A DNA stretch of 32,938 bases from Vreelandella boliviensis LC1 (GTDB taxonomy: Bacteria; Pseudomonadota; Gammaproteobacteria; Pseudomonadales; Halomonadaceae): the NCBI RefSeq assembly GCF_000236035.1, contig NZ_JH393257.1, forward strand, positions 1,612,787 to 1,645,724, read 5' to 3'. Made by a program: the position numbers and the translations under genes. This document shows positions 24,891 through 32,938 of this stretch, one piece after another (position 1 is the first letter of the stretch; every line of letters starts with the position of its first letter). A model generated the notes under the pieces. It did not search any database, was not told the DNA's origin, and saw only the letters and a program-made list of their open reading frames with translations.

Positions 24891-25897
24891 CCCTTAGCTC
24901 CCACGACCGCTTACCCGCTGCCACGCTGACCTCCAGCTTGCTGGTGATGGCGATTATTATCGGCGCGCTACTCGGCCACTTCGCCCCCGTCCGCGGGCAG
25001 TGGCTGGGCGATAACGTCGATACCACGCTGCTCACCATGATTGGTTTGCTGTTCTTCAGCGTGCGCTTAAACGTGCTTGCCCAACAGGCGAGCAACCTAC
25101 GTTTTATCGCCATTGCCATGGTGGCTAACTTCATTGTCGTGCCCCTGATTGGCTATGGCGTAGCGTCGCTGTTTATGTCAGCACACCCACTGCTGATGGT
25201 GGGGCTAGTGATCTACTTTATGTCGCCCTGCACCGACTGGTTTCTGGGCTTTACTCGCTTGGCAGGGGGCAATGTCGCCTTAGGCATGGCGCTGATACCG
25301 GTTAATATGGCGCTACAGCTGCTGCTTTATCCGGTCTACTTGCAGTGGTTTACCCCGCATACCGGAGCGGTTGATCCCCCGTTAATCGCTACCACGCTGC
25401 TGTACTGGTTTTTGCTGCCCGCGATCGCCGCCCTAACACTGCATCACACGCTACGCTTTATGCTTGGCGAGCAACGTTTTGAGCAGTGCTTAACCTTTGC
25501 AGACCGCGCCACCCCCTGGGTCATTGCCCTGCTGGTGCTGCAGATATTCGCCGGTAATATCGCCTCAATCTTAGCGCACCGCTATGTGTTTGCCTGGCTG
25601 CTGCTGTCGGTGTTTGTGTTCTTTGTGCTGACCTTCGTGCTTAGCGAAGCGATCAGCCGCGGGTGCCGCCTGGACTACCCCGAACACGCGCTACTCACCA
25701 TGACCATCGCCGCCCGTAATGCGCCGCTGATGCTGGCGGTGACCATGACGGTGTTGCCCGGTCAGCCCCTCATCTACGCTGCCTTGGTCATAGGCATGTT
25801 AGTGGAGTTCCCCCATTTAACGCTGCTGCGTCGAATCCTGCTAGCGCTCCGGCGTCGCCGGGCTCAAGCAAGCAGTGCCGTTGATTCCCCCTCTTGA
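24884..25897 (+). CDS. ACR3/bile-acid-symporter-like permease
   Basis: This is a 337-residue membrane protein with about ten helices, of the BASS superfamily and most like ACR3-type arsenite permeases. The segment [19 protein letters not shown] includes Cys116 after a Pro in the middle of a helix, like the essential helix-4 Cys of ACR3 exporters. The ATG at 24884 is set by GAGG 7 bases upstream; GTG 24866 is a weaker choice. It overlaps the flavoprotein gene by 7 bp, and the thrS frame overlaps its end or follows closely. There is no arsR or arsC nearby, and the setting is zinc starvation. The ligand may therefore not be arsenite; a metal, thiolate or small organic acid is possible. Confidence 0.8.
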   Translation: MLTLSSHDRLPAATLTSSLLVMAIIIGALLGHFAPVRGQWLGDNVDTTLLTMIGLLFFSVRLNVLAQQASNLRFIAIAMVANFIVVPLIGYGVASLFMSAHPLLMVGLVIYFMSPCTDWFLGFTRLAGGNVALGMALIPVNMALQLLLYPVYLQWFTPHTGAVDPPLIATTLLYWFLLPAIAALTLHHTLRFMLGEQRFEQCLTFADRATPWVIALLVLQIFAGNIASILAHRYVFAWLLLSVFVFFVLTFVLSEAISRGCRLDYPEHALLTMTIAARNAPLMLAVTMTVLPGQPLIYAALVIGMLVEFPHLTLLRRILLALRRRRAQASSAVDSPS

Positions 25898-25913
25898 TAA
25901 CGAGTTTTATGCG

Positions 25914-27950
25914 ATGACCTTTTCTACCTCAGACATGCTCACTTCAGACATGCCCACCTCAAACATGCCCACATTAGAACAGGCAGTCACTGTTACCCTG
26001 CCGGATGGCGCCAAGCGCTCCTTTGACCACCCGGTTAGCGTCGCCCAGGTGGCGCACGCCATTGGCCCAGGGCTGGCGAAACAGACCCTGGCCGGTAAGC
26101 TCGATGGCCGCCTGGTCGATGCCTGCGAAGTGATTGATCACGATGCCCAGCTGCAGATCATTACCCCCAAGGATGATGAAGGGCTTGAGATCATTCGCCA
26201 CTCCTGCGCCCACCTGGTCGGCCATGCGGTTAAACAGCTTTACCCCAGCGCCATGATGGTGATTGGCCCGGTGATTGACGCTGGCTTCTACTACGATATC
26301 GCCTTTGAACGCCCCTTTACCCCCAGCGACCTCGCCGCCATCGAAGCGCGGATGAGCGAGTTGATCGATCAGCAATATGACGTTGTAAAACGCATGACGC
26401 CCCGGGAGGAGGCGGCCGAGCTGTTTAAAGCGCGCGGTGAGACCTACAAGCAGCGCCTGATCGCAGAAATGCCCGCGGACGTCACCCGTGTGGGGCTGTA
26501 TGTCCACCAAGAGTATGTGGATATGTGCCGTGGCCCCCACGTGCCCAATACGCGCTTTCTCAAGGCGTTCAAACTGACCAAGCTGGCCGGCGCCTACTGG
26601 CGGGGCGATGCCAACAACGAACAGCTTCAGCGCATCTACGGCACCGCCTGGGCCGATAAAAAACAGCTCAAAGCGTATTTGCAGCGCCTTGAAGAAGCAG
26701 AAAAACGTGACCACCGACGCCTGGGCCGCGGCTTGGATCTATTTCATTTCCAGGAAGATGCGCCGGGCGCGGTGTTCTGGCACCCCCGCGGCTGGGCGGT
26801 TTTCCAGGAATTGGTCGCCTATATGCGCCGCCGCCAGCAGGCGGCGGGCTATGTGGAGGTTCACTCCCCCGATGTGATGGATCGCAGCCTATGGGAAATC
26901 TCCGGCCACTGGCACAACTACCGCGAGCATATGTTCACCACCGCCACCGAGGATGGCCGCTCGCTGGCGCTCAAACCGATGAATTGCCCCGGCAGCGTGC
27001 TGCTCTACCGCCACGGTTTAAAAAGCTACCGCGACCTGCCCATTCGCATGGGCGAGTTTGGCAAGGTGCACCGCTACGAGCCCTCCGGCGCGCTCCACGG
27101 GCTGCTGCGGGTGCGCCACTTTACCCAGGATGACGCCCATATCTACTGCACCCCGGGCCAGATGGATGCCGAGTGCCGGGACGTGGTGGCCCTGGTGCTG
27201 GATATCTACCGCCAGTTCGGCTTTGAGGATGTGCGCATCAAACTCTCTACCCGGCCGCAAAACCGCATGGGTGACGATGCCAGTTGGGATCTGCTGGAAG
27301 GCGCGCTGGAGCAGGCGCTCACGGGCATGGGCCTGACCTATCAGCTCAACCCCGGTGAAGGCGCCTTCTACGGCCCGAAACTTGAATTTGTGCTACGCGA
27401 CGCCATTGGCCGCGATTGGCAGTGCGGCACGCTTCAGGTGGATATGAACCTGCCCGAGCGTTTCGGTCTTGAGTATGTGGCTGAAGACGGCCAGCGCAAG
27501 CGCCCCGTGATGCTGCACCGGGCGCTGTTTGGCTCGCTGGAGCGTTTTATCGGCATCCTGATCGAACACTACGCGGGCAAGCTCCCGGCCTGGTTGGCGC
27601 CGGTGCAGGCAGTGGTGCTGTCGATCACCGACGACCATGCCCGCTACGCCCAAGAGGTGGCGCAGCTCCTCAACGGGGCAGGCGTGCGCAGCGAGGCGGA
27701 TGTGCGCAACGAGAAGATCGGCTACAAAATTCGCGAACAAACCCTGCAGCGCATCCCCTTTTTGCTGGTGGCGGGTGCCAAGGAGCGTGAGGCGGGCAGT
27801 ATTGCCCTGCGCACTCGTGAGGGCGAAGACCTGGGCGTACTGCCGATTAAGCAAGCCGTAGCGTTACTGTTAGAACATGTTCAAACGCCGGATGCCGCTG
27901 AACATCGTGCGGCCCAGCAGCGGCTAATGGAGCGCTTGACCGCCGGTTAG
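25914..27950 (+). CDS. thrS: Threonyl-tRNA synthetase, Zur-island paralog
   Basis: ThrRS charges tRNA-Thr. The 678-residue protein has TGS (about 25-85), the editing domain ([14 protein letters not shown] with HxxxH, and DMCRGPH with its Cys), the class II core and an anticodon-binding domain (560-655). The zinc ligands are kept: Cys358 (MNCPG), His409 (DDAHIYC) and His535 (MLHRALFG). The N-terminus is longer than usual, with a TS(D/N)M repeat. ATG 25914 is a likely start, though ATGs at 25935, 25950 and 25965, or GTG 25875, are possible. The normal thrS neighbours (infC, rpmI, rplT) are absent, which supports a second copy. Zur-regulated ThrRS paralogs are known, for example in Anabaena. Confidence 0.92.
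   Translation: MTFSTSDMLTSDMPTSNMPTLEQAVTVTLPDGAKRSFDHPVSVAQVAHAIGPGLAKQTLAGKLDGRLVDACEVIDHDAQLQIITPKDDEGLEIIRHSCAHLVGHAVKQLYPSAMMVIGPVIDAGFYYDIAFERPFTPSDLAAIEARMSELIDQQYDVVKRMTPREEAAELFKARGETYKQRLIAEMPADVTRVGLYVHQEYVDMCRGPHVPNTRFLKAFKLTKLAGAYWRGDANNEQLQRIYGTAWADKKQLKAYLQRLEEAEKRDHRRLGRGLDLFHFQEDAPGAVFWHPRGWAVFQELVAYMRRRQQAAGYVEVHSPDVMDRSLWEISGHWHNYREHMFTTATEDGRSLALKPMNCPGSVLLYRHGLKSYRDLPIRMGEFGKVHRYEPSGALHGLLRVRHFTQDDAHIYCTPGQMDAECRDVVALVLDIYRQFGFEDVRIKLSTRPQNRMGDDASWDLLEGALEQALTGMGLTYQLNPGEGAFYGPKLEFVLRDAIGRDWQCGTLQVDMNLPERFGLEYVAEDGQRKRPVMLHRALFGSLERFIGILIEHYAGKLPAWLAPVQAVVLSITDDHARYAQEVAQLLNGAGVRSEADVRNEKIGYKIREQTLQRIPFLLVAGAKEREAGSIALRTREGEDLGVLPIKQAVALLLEHVQTPDAAEHRAAQQRLMERLTAG
25926..25970 (+). 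repeat. Three 15-bp repeats at the thrS 5' end
   Basis: Units at 25926, 25941 and 25956 encode [10 protein letters not shown] and TSNMP. Each unit carries an in-frame ATG, so slippage would change both the N-terminal length and the number of possible start codons. Confidence 0.8.
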
Positions 27951-27981
27951 CAGGGAGCTTCGTCCGTTGTTATTTTGTGCT

Positions 27982-27999
27982 ACGTTATAACATTTATTT
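27982..27999. promoter_or_regulatory. Candidate Zur box upstream of dksA2
   Basis: The core GTTATAACAT (27984-27993) is identical to the centre of the znu box, and 11 of 18 positions agree over the full site; the right arm is degenerate. It lies 17 bases before the dksA2 start, the same distance as the znuC box from its gene. It would control dksA2, the GTPase gene and folE2. Confidence 0.65.
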
Positions 28000-28016
28000 C
28001 AAGGTGCGATAGGGAT

Positions 28017-28481
28017 ATGCAAGAGACAAGTATGAATACGCAAGAGCCAAGCGCATCCGCTGATAAAGCCTGGGCAGAGCAGCTACTGGCGATGCCTGCC
28101 AGCGACTATATGAACGATGAGCAGCTGGCATTTTTCCGCCGGCGGCTGCTCGACGAGCGTGCCGAAATTGAGGCGCATTTAAAGGAGATGAAGGACGTCA
28201 TCGCTTCCCATGAGCGCGACAGCGACGAATCGGATCAGGCCTCTTTTGAGGAGGAGCTGCGTCTGGCATTGCGGCAAGCAGATCGCGAGAGCCGCTTGCT
28301 TAACAACATTGAGTCAGCCTTGAAGCGCATTGAGAACGGTGAGTACGGCTACTGCGAAGAGACCGGCGAGCCTATTGGCTTACCGCGGCTGATGTTCAGG
28401 CCCACCGCGAAACTCTGCATTGAGGCAAAAGAGCGTCAGGAGCAACAGGAACACCATTATCGCAAAGCGCGCTGGGAGTAA
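28017..28481 (+). CDS. dksA2: DksA2-type RNA polymerase-binding factor with partial zinc-ligand loss
   Basis: DksA proteins enter the RNA polymerase secondary channel and work with ppGpp. This 154-residue paralog has the coiled coil with acidic tip (HERDSDESDQASFEEELRLA in runs, about 65-85). In the zinc-finger position only two of four Cys remain: Cys113 and Cys134, with Thr116 and Ala137 replacing the others (CEETG and CIEAK). That C-T-C-A pattern matches P. aeruginosa DksA2, known to work without zinc and to be expressed in zinc limitation. The start is ATG 28017 (AAGG at 28001, AGGG just upstream); ATG 28032 is possible. The longer frame from 27975 would cover the Zur-like box. The GTPase gene follows within 6 bp. 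Confidence 0.93.
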   Translation: MQETSMNTQEPSASADKAWAEQLLAMPASDYMNDEQLAFFRRRLLDERAEIEAHLKEMKDVIASHERDSDESDQASFEEELRLALRQADRESRLLNNIESALKRIENGEYGYCEETGEPIGLPRLMFRPTAKLCIEAKERQEQQEHHYRKARWE

Positions 28482-28487
28482 GTGGTT

Positions 28488-29576
28488 ATGCAGGAAGCGC
28501 CATTAATACCGGTCAATCTACTCACCGGCTTCTTAGGCAGCGGCAAAACCACGCTACTCAATCGCTGGGTTCACCAAACCTCCATGCACAACACCCTGGT
28601 GGTGATCAACGAGTTTGGTGCCATCGGGTTGGATCACCAACTGATTACCCACAGCGACGAGCAGGCGGTGATCGAAATGAGCAGCGGCTGCTTATGCTGC
28701 ACCCTGCGGGGCGATTTGAGCCGTACGCTGCAGCAGGCAATGGAAGACCTGGAGGCGCAAGGGAAGCCCTTGCCCGCCCGGGTGGTGATTGAGACCACGG
28801 GGCTAGCGGAGCCAACCTCTTTGTTGCAACTGCTGATGACGGATCACTGGCTGGCGCACCGCTTTAAGCTGGACAGCGTGGTGTGTTGCGTTGATGCCGC
28901 CAATGGCTTGGCGACCCTGGACGCCCACCCGGAGTCGCAACAGCAAATCGCCGTGGCAGACAAACTGCTGATCACCAAAACCGACCTGGCGAGCGAAGAG
29001 GGTGTGTCCCAACTGGCGAATCGGCTGGCCAAGTTGAACCCGGCGGCAGAGCAGTGGCAGGTGATTAACGGCGAACTTTCCGCAGATCTGCTGGTGGGGG
29101 CAGGGTTACATGGTGGCGACACCCAGGGTTTCCAGGTGGAACAGTGGCTCAAAGCGGGCAGCTACGCTGTACATCAAGCAGACACGCATTCGGGTGCGTT
29201 TTCCGCACCGCTGAACCGTTCGCCATTGAATACTCATCAGCCCAGCGATTCCCCGCACAGCGACGGTATTAATGCCTTCTGCTTTAGCGTCAACGAGCTT
29301 ATCGAGCCTGACGCCTTGCAAGGCTGGTTGGATGTGTTGATGTCGTTAATGGGCGACAAAATGCTGCGCATTAAAGCCATTGTGCACCTCACTGACCGGG
29401 AGACGCCGCTAGCGCTTCACGGCGTGCAGCACATTTTTCACCCGCCCGCGCCACTGCCAGTCAACAGTGTGGGCGACCGCGTATCGCGCTTTGTATTTAT
29501 TACCCAAAACGTGGCACCCGACACCGTGGCTGAATTGTACAACTTCTTCCACTCCTCCAAAGAGGTCACCCAATGA
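28488..29576 (+). CDS. COG0523/G3E-family GTPase, putative zinc metallochaperone (ZigA/ZagA type)
   Basis: This 362-residue GTPase has a Walker A GFLGSGKT (14-21), the family-defining GCLCC motif (CxCC, Cys68-Cys70-Cys71), ETTGLAEP (102-109) and a G4 motif TKTD (163-166) with Thr in place of the usual Asn. A CobW C-terminal domain follows (about 260-355). COG0523 members in Zur regulons are thought to hand scarce zinc to chosen client enzymes. ATG 28488 is preferred to GTG 28482 because GGGAG sits 10 bases upstream. The 4-bp overlap (ATGA) with folE2 means coupled translation. The neighbours DksA2 and FolE2 are zinc-sparing replacements, so the client is more likely a zinc enzyme such as CysS or ThrS, but this is speculative. 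Confidence 0.92.
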   Translation: MQEAPLIPVNLLTGFLGSGKTTLLNRWVHQTSMHNTLVVINEFGAIGLDHQLITHSDEQAVIEMSSGCLCCTLRGDLSRTLQQAMEDLEAQGKPLPARVVIETTGLAEPTSLLQLLMTDHWLAHRFKLDSVVCCVDAANGLATLDAHPESQQQIAVADKLLITKTDLASEEGVSQLANRLAKLNPAAEQWQVINGELSADLLVGAGLHGGDTQGFQVEQWLKAGSYAVHQADTHSGAFSAPLNRSPLNTHQPSDSPHSDGINAFCFSVNELIEPDALQGWLDVLMSLMGDKMLRIKAIVHLTDRETPLALHGVQHIFHPPAPLPVNSVGDRVSRFVFITQNVAPDTVAELYNFFHSSKEVTQ

Positions 29577-30475
29577 CCGTTTTAACCTTACCCGATATCG
29601 CCAGCCAAACCACTCGCTTAACGAGTACCTTGACCTGGGTGGGCATGGAGGGCATTGCGCTACCTGTCCAGCTGGGCACTCGCAGCGTGACCGCCAAGCT
29701 GGACGCGGGGGTGAGCCTTGATGACAGCGAAGCACGCGGTATCCATATGTCGCGACTCTATTTGGCGCTGGCACCGCTTGAGGACGCACCGCTTACCTTG
29801 CCAACGGTAAAGGACGTATTGAGCACGTTTTTAACCAGCCAGGAGGGGTTATCCCAGCAGGCGTACCTGACGGTGGAAGGCGAACTGCCGCTCAAGCGGC
29901 AAGCCCTGATTAGCCCGCTCGCCGGGTGGAAAAGCTACCCCTTTTCACTGCGCGGCCAATTAACCCCCGCCGGGTTTCAAATTGAACTGGGGCTGACGGT
30001 GGGCTATTCATCCACCTGCCCCTGCTCGGCGGCGTTGGCGCGGCAGTCTATCCAGCAAGCCTTTGAAGAGGATTTTTCGGAAATCCCGCTGACCCCATCG
30101 GCGGTATCGGCATGGCTGGGCAGTGAAGAGGGCATATTAGCCACGCCCCACAGCCAGCGCAGCTCTGTCGAGTGCTCGCTGCGTTTAACCGAGGGTGAAA
30201 ACGAGGAATTACCCATAGCAGATTGGCTAGAGCGGGCGGTAGATCGCATTGAGAAGGCACTAGGCACCGCACTGCAAACCGCAGTGAAACGCATCGACGA
30301 GCAGGCGTTTGCTCTCGCCAACGGGCAAAACCTGATGTTCTGCGAAGACGCGGCAAGACGGGTCGATAAAGCCCTGCGGCAAGCACCGGGAGTCGCCGGT
30401 TTTCAGCTCAAGGTGGTGCATGCCGAGAGCCTCCACGCTCACGACGCAGTGGCGCGGAGTGAGTGGAATTGGTAA
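29573..30475 (+). CDS. folE2: GTP cyclohydrolase FolE2 (type IB)
   Basis: FolE2 converts GTP to 7,8-dihydroneopterin triphosphate, the first step of folate synthesis. It replaces the zinc-dependent FolE when zinc is scarce because it can use other metals. The 300-residue protein, the usual length, has the N-terminal VGMEGIALPV element, the conserved GYSSTCPCS with Cys149 as the catalytic/metal ligand, TPHSQRSSVEC (His193), the helix MFCEDAARRVDKAL and the C-terminal HAESLHAHDAVA. It is the last gene of the dksA2-GTPase-folE2 operon, overlapping the GTPase gene by 4 bp. Co-occurrence with a COG0523 gene and Zur sites is a known pattern. Confidence 0.95.
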   Translation: MTVLTLPDIASQTTRLTSTLTWVGMEGIALPVQLGTRSVTAKLDAGVSLDDSEARGIHMSRLYLALAPLEDAPLTLPTVKDVLSTFLTSQEGLSQQAYLTVEGELPLKRQALISPLAGWKSYPFSLRGQLTPAGFQIELGLTVGYSSTCPCSAALARQSIQQAFEEDFSEIPLTPSAVSAWLGSEEGILATPHSQRSSVECSLRLTEGENEELPIADWLERAVDRIEKALGTALQTAVKRIDEQAFALANGQNLMFCEDAARRVDKALRQAPGVAGFQLKVVHAESLHAHDAVARSEWNW

Positions 30476-30582
30476 GCGTGTTGGGGTCGCTTGTTACTAG
30501 ACGCTAAACGATTATTGGCCTTCCGAGCGGCGCTTGTTTAGGATCAGTAACGAACCTCAATAAAAACTAGCGAGCCGCCCTC

Positions 30583-31866
30583 ATGAAGCCAGAAACCATT
30601 GCCCTCCACCATGGCTATTCGCCCGATTCACAAAACGCCGTGGCGGTGCCTATTCATCAAACCACGTCGTTTTCCTTCGATAACGCGCAGCACGCGGCAG
30701 ATCTGTTTGATCTTAAAGTGGAAGGAAACATCTATTCGCGCATTATGAACCCCACCTGCGCCGTGCTGGAGCAGCGGGTAGCCGCGCTGGAAGGCGGTAT
30801 CGCCGGGCTGGCGGTGGCGTCGGGGATGGCGGCGATCACCTATGCGATCCAGACCATCGCCGAAGCGGGCGATAACATTGTCTCGATCAGCGAGCTGTAT
30901 GGCGGTACTTACAATTTGTTTGCCCACACCTTGCCACGCCAAGGCATTCAGGTGCGCTTTGCCGATAAAGACGATATCGACGGCATTGAAGCGCTGATCG
31001 ATGAGCGTACCAAAGCGGTTTTCTGCGAAAGTATTGGCAACCCTTCGGGGGGAGTGGTCGATCTGAAAAAACTCGCCGAGGCGGCCCATCGTCATGGGGT
31101 GCCGGTGATTGTCGATAACACCACTGCGACGCCGTTCTTGTGTCGGCCGATTGAGCATGGGGCGGATATTGTCATCCACTCTGCCACCAAATATATCGGC
31201 GGCCACGGCACCACCGTGGGCGGTGTGATCGTGGATTCGGGCACCTTCCCCTGGGCCGAGCATGCCAGCCGTTTTCCGCTACTCAACGAGCCTGACATTT
31301 CTTACCACGGCGTGAGCTATACCCGTGATGTGGGTGATGCGGCCTTTATTGCCCGTGCCCGCGTAGTGCCACTACGCAATATGGGCGCGGCACTGTCTGC
31401 CCAGGCGGCCTGGAATCTCTTGCAAGGGCTGGAAACGCTGTCTCTGCGCATCGAGCGTATCTGCGCCAACGCCTTGGCCGTTGCCAAGCACCTGGAAAGC
31501 CATCCGCTGGTCACCTGGGTGCAGTATGCAGGCTTGGAAAACCACCCCGATCACGCGCTGGCCAAGCGTTATATGAACGGCCACGCCTCGGGGATTCTTA
31601 GTTTTGGTATTGAAGGTGGTCAGGCCGCCGGTGAGCGCTTCTACGATGCGTTGGCGCTGATCCTGCGTCTGGTCAATATCGGCGATGCCAAGAGCTGCTC
31701 CTCCATTCCGGCGTCCACCACGCACCGACAACTAAACGAGCAGGAGCTAAAAGCCGCGGGTGTCACGCCGGATATGGTGCGCCTGTCGATCGGTATTGAG
31801 CATATCGACGACCTGCTAGCGGATATCGATCAAGCGCTGGCGGCCTCTGTGCGTGCAGATGATTAG
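30583..31866 (+). CDS. metY: O-acetylhomoserine sulfhydrylase family PLP enzyme (MetY-like)
   Basis: This 427-residue protein belongs to the Cys/Met metabolism PLP family. It should form homocysteine from O-acetyl-L-homoserine and sulfide, or act on methanethiol. The PLP lysine is Lys203 in HSATKYIGGHGTTVGGV. QTTSFSFDNAQHAADLFDL and YSRIMNPTCAVLEQRVAALEGG at the N-terminus, and SCSSIPASTTHRQL near the C-terminus, are typical of MetY. The start is preceded by AGCGAGCC, a weak ribosome site. It has its own 107-bp upstream region with no Zur-like box, so I treat it as outside the zinc island. A strong hairpin follows 27 bases after the stop. Confidence 0.9.
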   Translation: MKPETIALHHGYSPDSQNAVAVPIHQTTSFSFDNAQHAADLFDLKVEGNIYSRIMNPTCAVLEQRVAALEGGIAGLAVASGMAAITYAIQTIAEAGDNIVSISELYGGTYNLFAHTLPRQGIQVRFADKDDIDGIEALIDERTKAVFCESIGNPSGGVVDLKKLAEAAHRHGVPVIVDNTTATPFLCRPIEHGADIVIHSATKYIGGHGTTVGGVIVDSGTFPWAEHASRFPLLNEPDISYHGVSYTRDVGDAAFIARARVVPLRNMGAALSAQAAWNLLQGLETLSLRIERICANALAVAKHLESHPLVTWVQYAGLENHPDHALAKRYMNGHASGILSFGIEGGQAAGERFYDALALILRLVNIGDAKSCSSIPASTTHRQLNEQELKAAGVTPDMVRLSIGIEHIDDLLADIDQALAASVRADD

Positions 31867-31893
31867 CCTTCACGTTGTGTAGTGTGTATTACC

Positions 31894-31921
31894 ATTAAGC
31901 CCACTTGGGCGTGGGCTTAAT
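31894..31921. terminator. Bidirectional terminator hairpin
   Basis: A perfect 11-bp stem (ATTAAGCCCAC / GTGGGCTTAAT) with a 6-base loop lies between the convergent metY and membrane-protein genes. The A/T-rich ends of the stem give short T tracts on both strands. Confidence 0.8.
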
Positions 31922-31934
31922 AACATCATGATAC

Positions 31935-32276
31935 TCAATCGGTATGCCGATCACTGATTAAATAGCTCAGTGGGTGTAGCACAATTAACGCTACTACAAA
32001 GGTTGCGATTGCAGCACCCGTTAGAGCCACCCAGTCGAATACTGTCGCTACATAACCTAGCGTAGAGTGAGTGAGCCAGGGAACCCAAACGAAGGCGGTT
32101 AGCCCTACCAGCGCGGCTAACAATATGGCGAACAGGCTACGATGGTGGGCTATTTGGTAACCACGCAGATAGGCGAGAAGATGCAGCCCAACGACCATCA
32201 CAACACCCGTTACGATGAACCAAATATAAGGGGCTAGTGCGAACATTAAGATAGTAACTGAGCCGGTAATGGTCAT
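31935..32276 (-). CDS. Small membrane protein downstream of SQR-like gene
   Basis: This 113-residue protein has four hydrophobic segments (about 6-30, 46-66, 74-90 and 88-108) and short polar ends. I do not recognise a named family with certainty. The start ATG at 32276 has AAGGAG placed across the stop of the SQR-like gene, 11 bp upstream, so the two are one operon. It may be an accessory membrane partner of the sulfide:quinone oxidoreductase, for instance anchoring it or passing quinol, but this is inferred from position only. Confidence 0.75.
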   Translation of the reverse strand: MTITGSVTILMFALAPYIWFIVTGVVMVVGLHLLAYLRGYQIAHHRSLFAILLAALVGLTAFVWVPWLTHSTLGYVATVFDWVALTGAAIATFVVALIVLHPLSYLISDRHTD

Positions 32277-32287
32277 GGCGACGCTCC

Positions 32288-32938
32288 TTATGCTCGGCCT
32301 TCAAGAACCGCGTAATAGGCGGGTTGAAGCATGCGGTCTTTCATCACCCAGGTAACCCAAGACTCGTCGGTAGGATCAATAAACGGGAAAGAAGGCATAA
32401 AGGCGAAGTTGTCCTCATAACCAAACTCCACCAGCATGGCTTTGCCTATGCCCGTAATTAACGGGCAAGACGTATAGCCATTGTGACGGGCGGTTAGCGG
32501 GTTTCCTTGCATGACGGCTAGCAGGTTTGCTTCTACGACCGGCGCTTGTGCTTTAACGCTGGCGGCCGTTTTATTAATAGGTGCTCCGATCACATCGCCA
32601 ATACCGAAAACTTCGGGATAGCGGTTGTGCTGCATAGTGTAAATATCCACATCAAGCCACTCCCCCCTGAAGGGGCCATCCTGGGCGATAAGGGCGCTCT
32701 GCTTGACGAAGTCGTGGGCACTCATTGGTGGCACAACGTGAATAAAATTGTAGTCAGCAATCACCGTTGGCTGACCTTCGCGCCTGAATTCAGCTTCGCG
32801 CAGTTGGTGATGCGAGGTAAATTCGCTCTCAGGGCCAACAAAGGTAAATTCAGCCTGCCTAGCTTGAGGATCAATGGCCGACAGCCGATAGTGATGACGG
32901 CGGGTGACACCTTGCTCATCAAAGCGCTGCTTAACGAA
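32288..32938 (-). CDS. Sulfide:quinone oxidoreductase-like flavoprotein, 5' end beyond window
   Basis: The frame is open from the window edge to the stop at 32288, giving 216 residues of the C-terminal half. The GTG at 32764 is internal, since the frame continues upstream without a stop as FVKQRFDEQGVTRRHHY and onward. DYNFIHVVPPMSA and the FAD-closing motif NRYPEVFGIGDVIGAPINKTAASVKAQ are typical of SQR-family proteins, as is the Cys in GYTSCPLITG, which resembles a catalytic-disulfide Cys. The enzyme would oxidise sulfide or polysulfide and pass electrons to quinone at the inner face of the membrane. It is followed by a small membrane protein gene in the same operon. Confidence 0.88.
   Translation of the reverse strand, partial: FVKQRFDEQGVTRRHHYRLSAIDPQARQAEFTFVGPESEFTSHHQLREAEFRREGQPTVIADYNFIHVVPPMSAHDFVKQSALIAQDGPFRGEWLDVDIYTMQHNRYPEVFGIGDVIGAPINKTAASVKAQAPVVEANLLAVMQGNPLTARHNGYTSCPLITGIGKAMLVEFGYEDNFAFMPSFPFIDPTDESWVTWVMKDRMLQPAYYAVLEGRA

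Noticed and set aside
24866..25897. Arsenic resistance operon
   Set aside because: Only an ACR3-like permease and an ArsO-like flavoprotein are present; there is no ArsR, ArsC or ArsH gene, and the promoter has a Zur-like box instead.
30476..30582. Possible SAM or other riboswitch before metY
   Set aside because: The 107-bp leader shows no fold or conserved core that I can match to a known riboswitch class.

Overview
The window reads as chromosomal DNA of a moderately GC-rich gammaproteobacterium, most likely a halomonad (Halomonas or a relative). This is inferred from protein content (DksA2-type paralog, ZnuABC with a long His/Asp loop, TTT transporters, FolE2 next to a COG0523 GTPase); no rRNA or other marker is present to prove it. 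No tRNA, rRNA, CRISPR array or prophage is visible.

Region 1 (1-11.7 kb) is a carboxylate uptake and CoA-catabolism locus, all on the + strand. It holds the 3' part of an MmgE/PrpD-family gene, two tandem paralogous TctC-type periplasmic binding proteins, and a translationally coupled operon of a PaaG-like crotonase, an NDP-forming acyl-CoA synthetase, a FadB-like hydratase/dehydrogenase and a PcaF/PaaJ-like thiolase. The membrane subunits TctB and TctA follow. The substrate is not evident; the gene set suggests a carboxylate imported by the TTT system, made into a CoA thioester and degraded by beta-oxidation-type steps.

Region 2 (11.7-18.7 kb) is mixed accessory DNA: an MFS transporter, a convergent LysR regulator, a MarR-MATE efflux pair with a candidate operator, a solo IS200/IS605-type tnpB element with an apparent right-end omega-RNA, a remnant of an unrecognised gene that looks both frameshifted and cut by the element, and an unrecognised membrane protein.

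Region 3 (18.7-30.5 kb) is the most notable part: an apparent zinc-starvation (Zur) island. Divergent znuA and znuCB share a near-palindromic Zur-like box, and closely related boxes precede cysS and dksA2. The island holds znuA, znuC, znuB, a DUF1826 gene, a CysS paralog, a CzcO/ArsO-like flavoprotein with a CCxxCxC tail, an ACR3/BASS-like permease, a ThrS paralog, a DksA2 with half of its zinc ligands replaced, a COG0523 GTPase and FolE2. The known logic of such islands is to import zinc and to supply spare or zinc-sparing versions of zinc enzymes. The flavoprotein-permease pair, translationally coupled and placed between the two tRNA synthetase genes, is the least explained component and the best candidate for an undescribed function.

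Region 4 (30.5-32.9 kb) holds an O-acetylhomoserine sulfhydrylase-type PLP enzyme, a strong bidirectional hairpin, and on the minus strand a small membrane protein gene downstream of a sulfide:quinone oxidoreductase-like gene that runs off the window.
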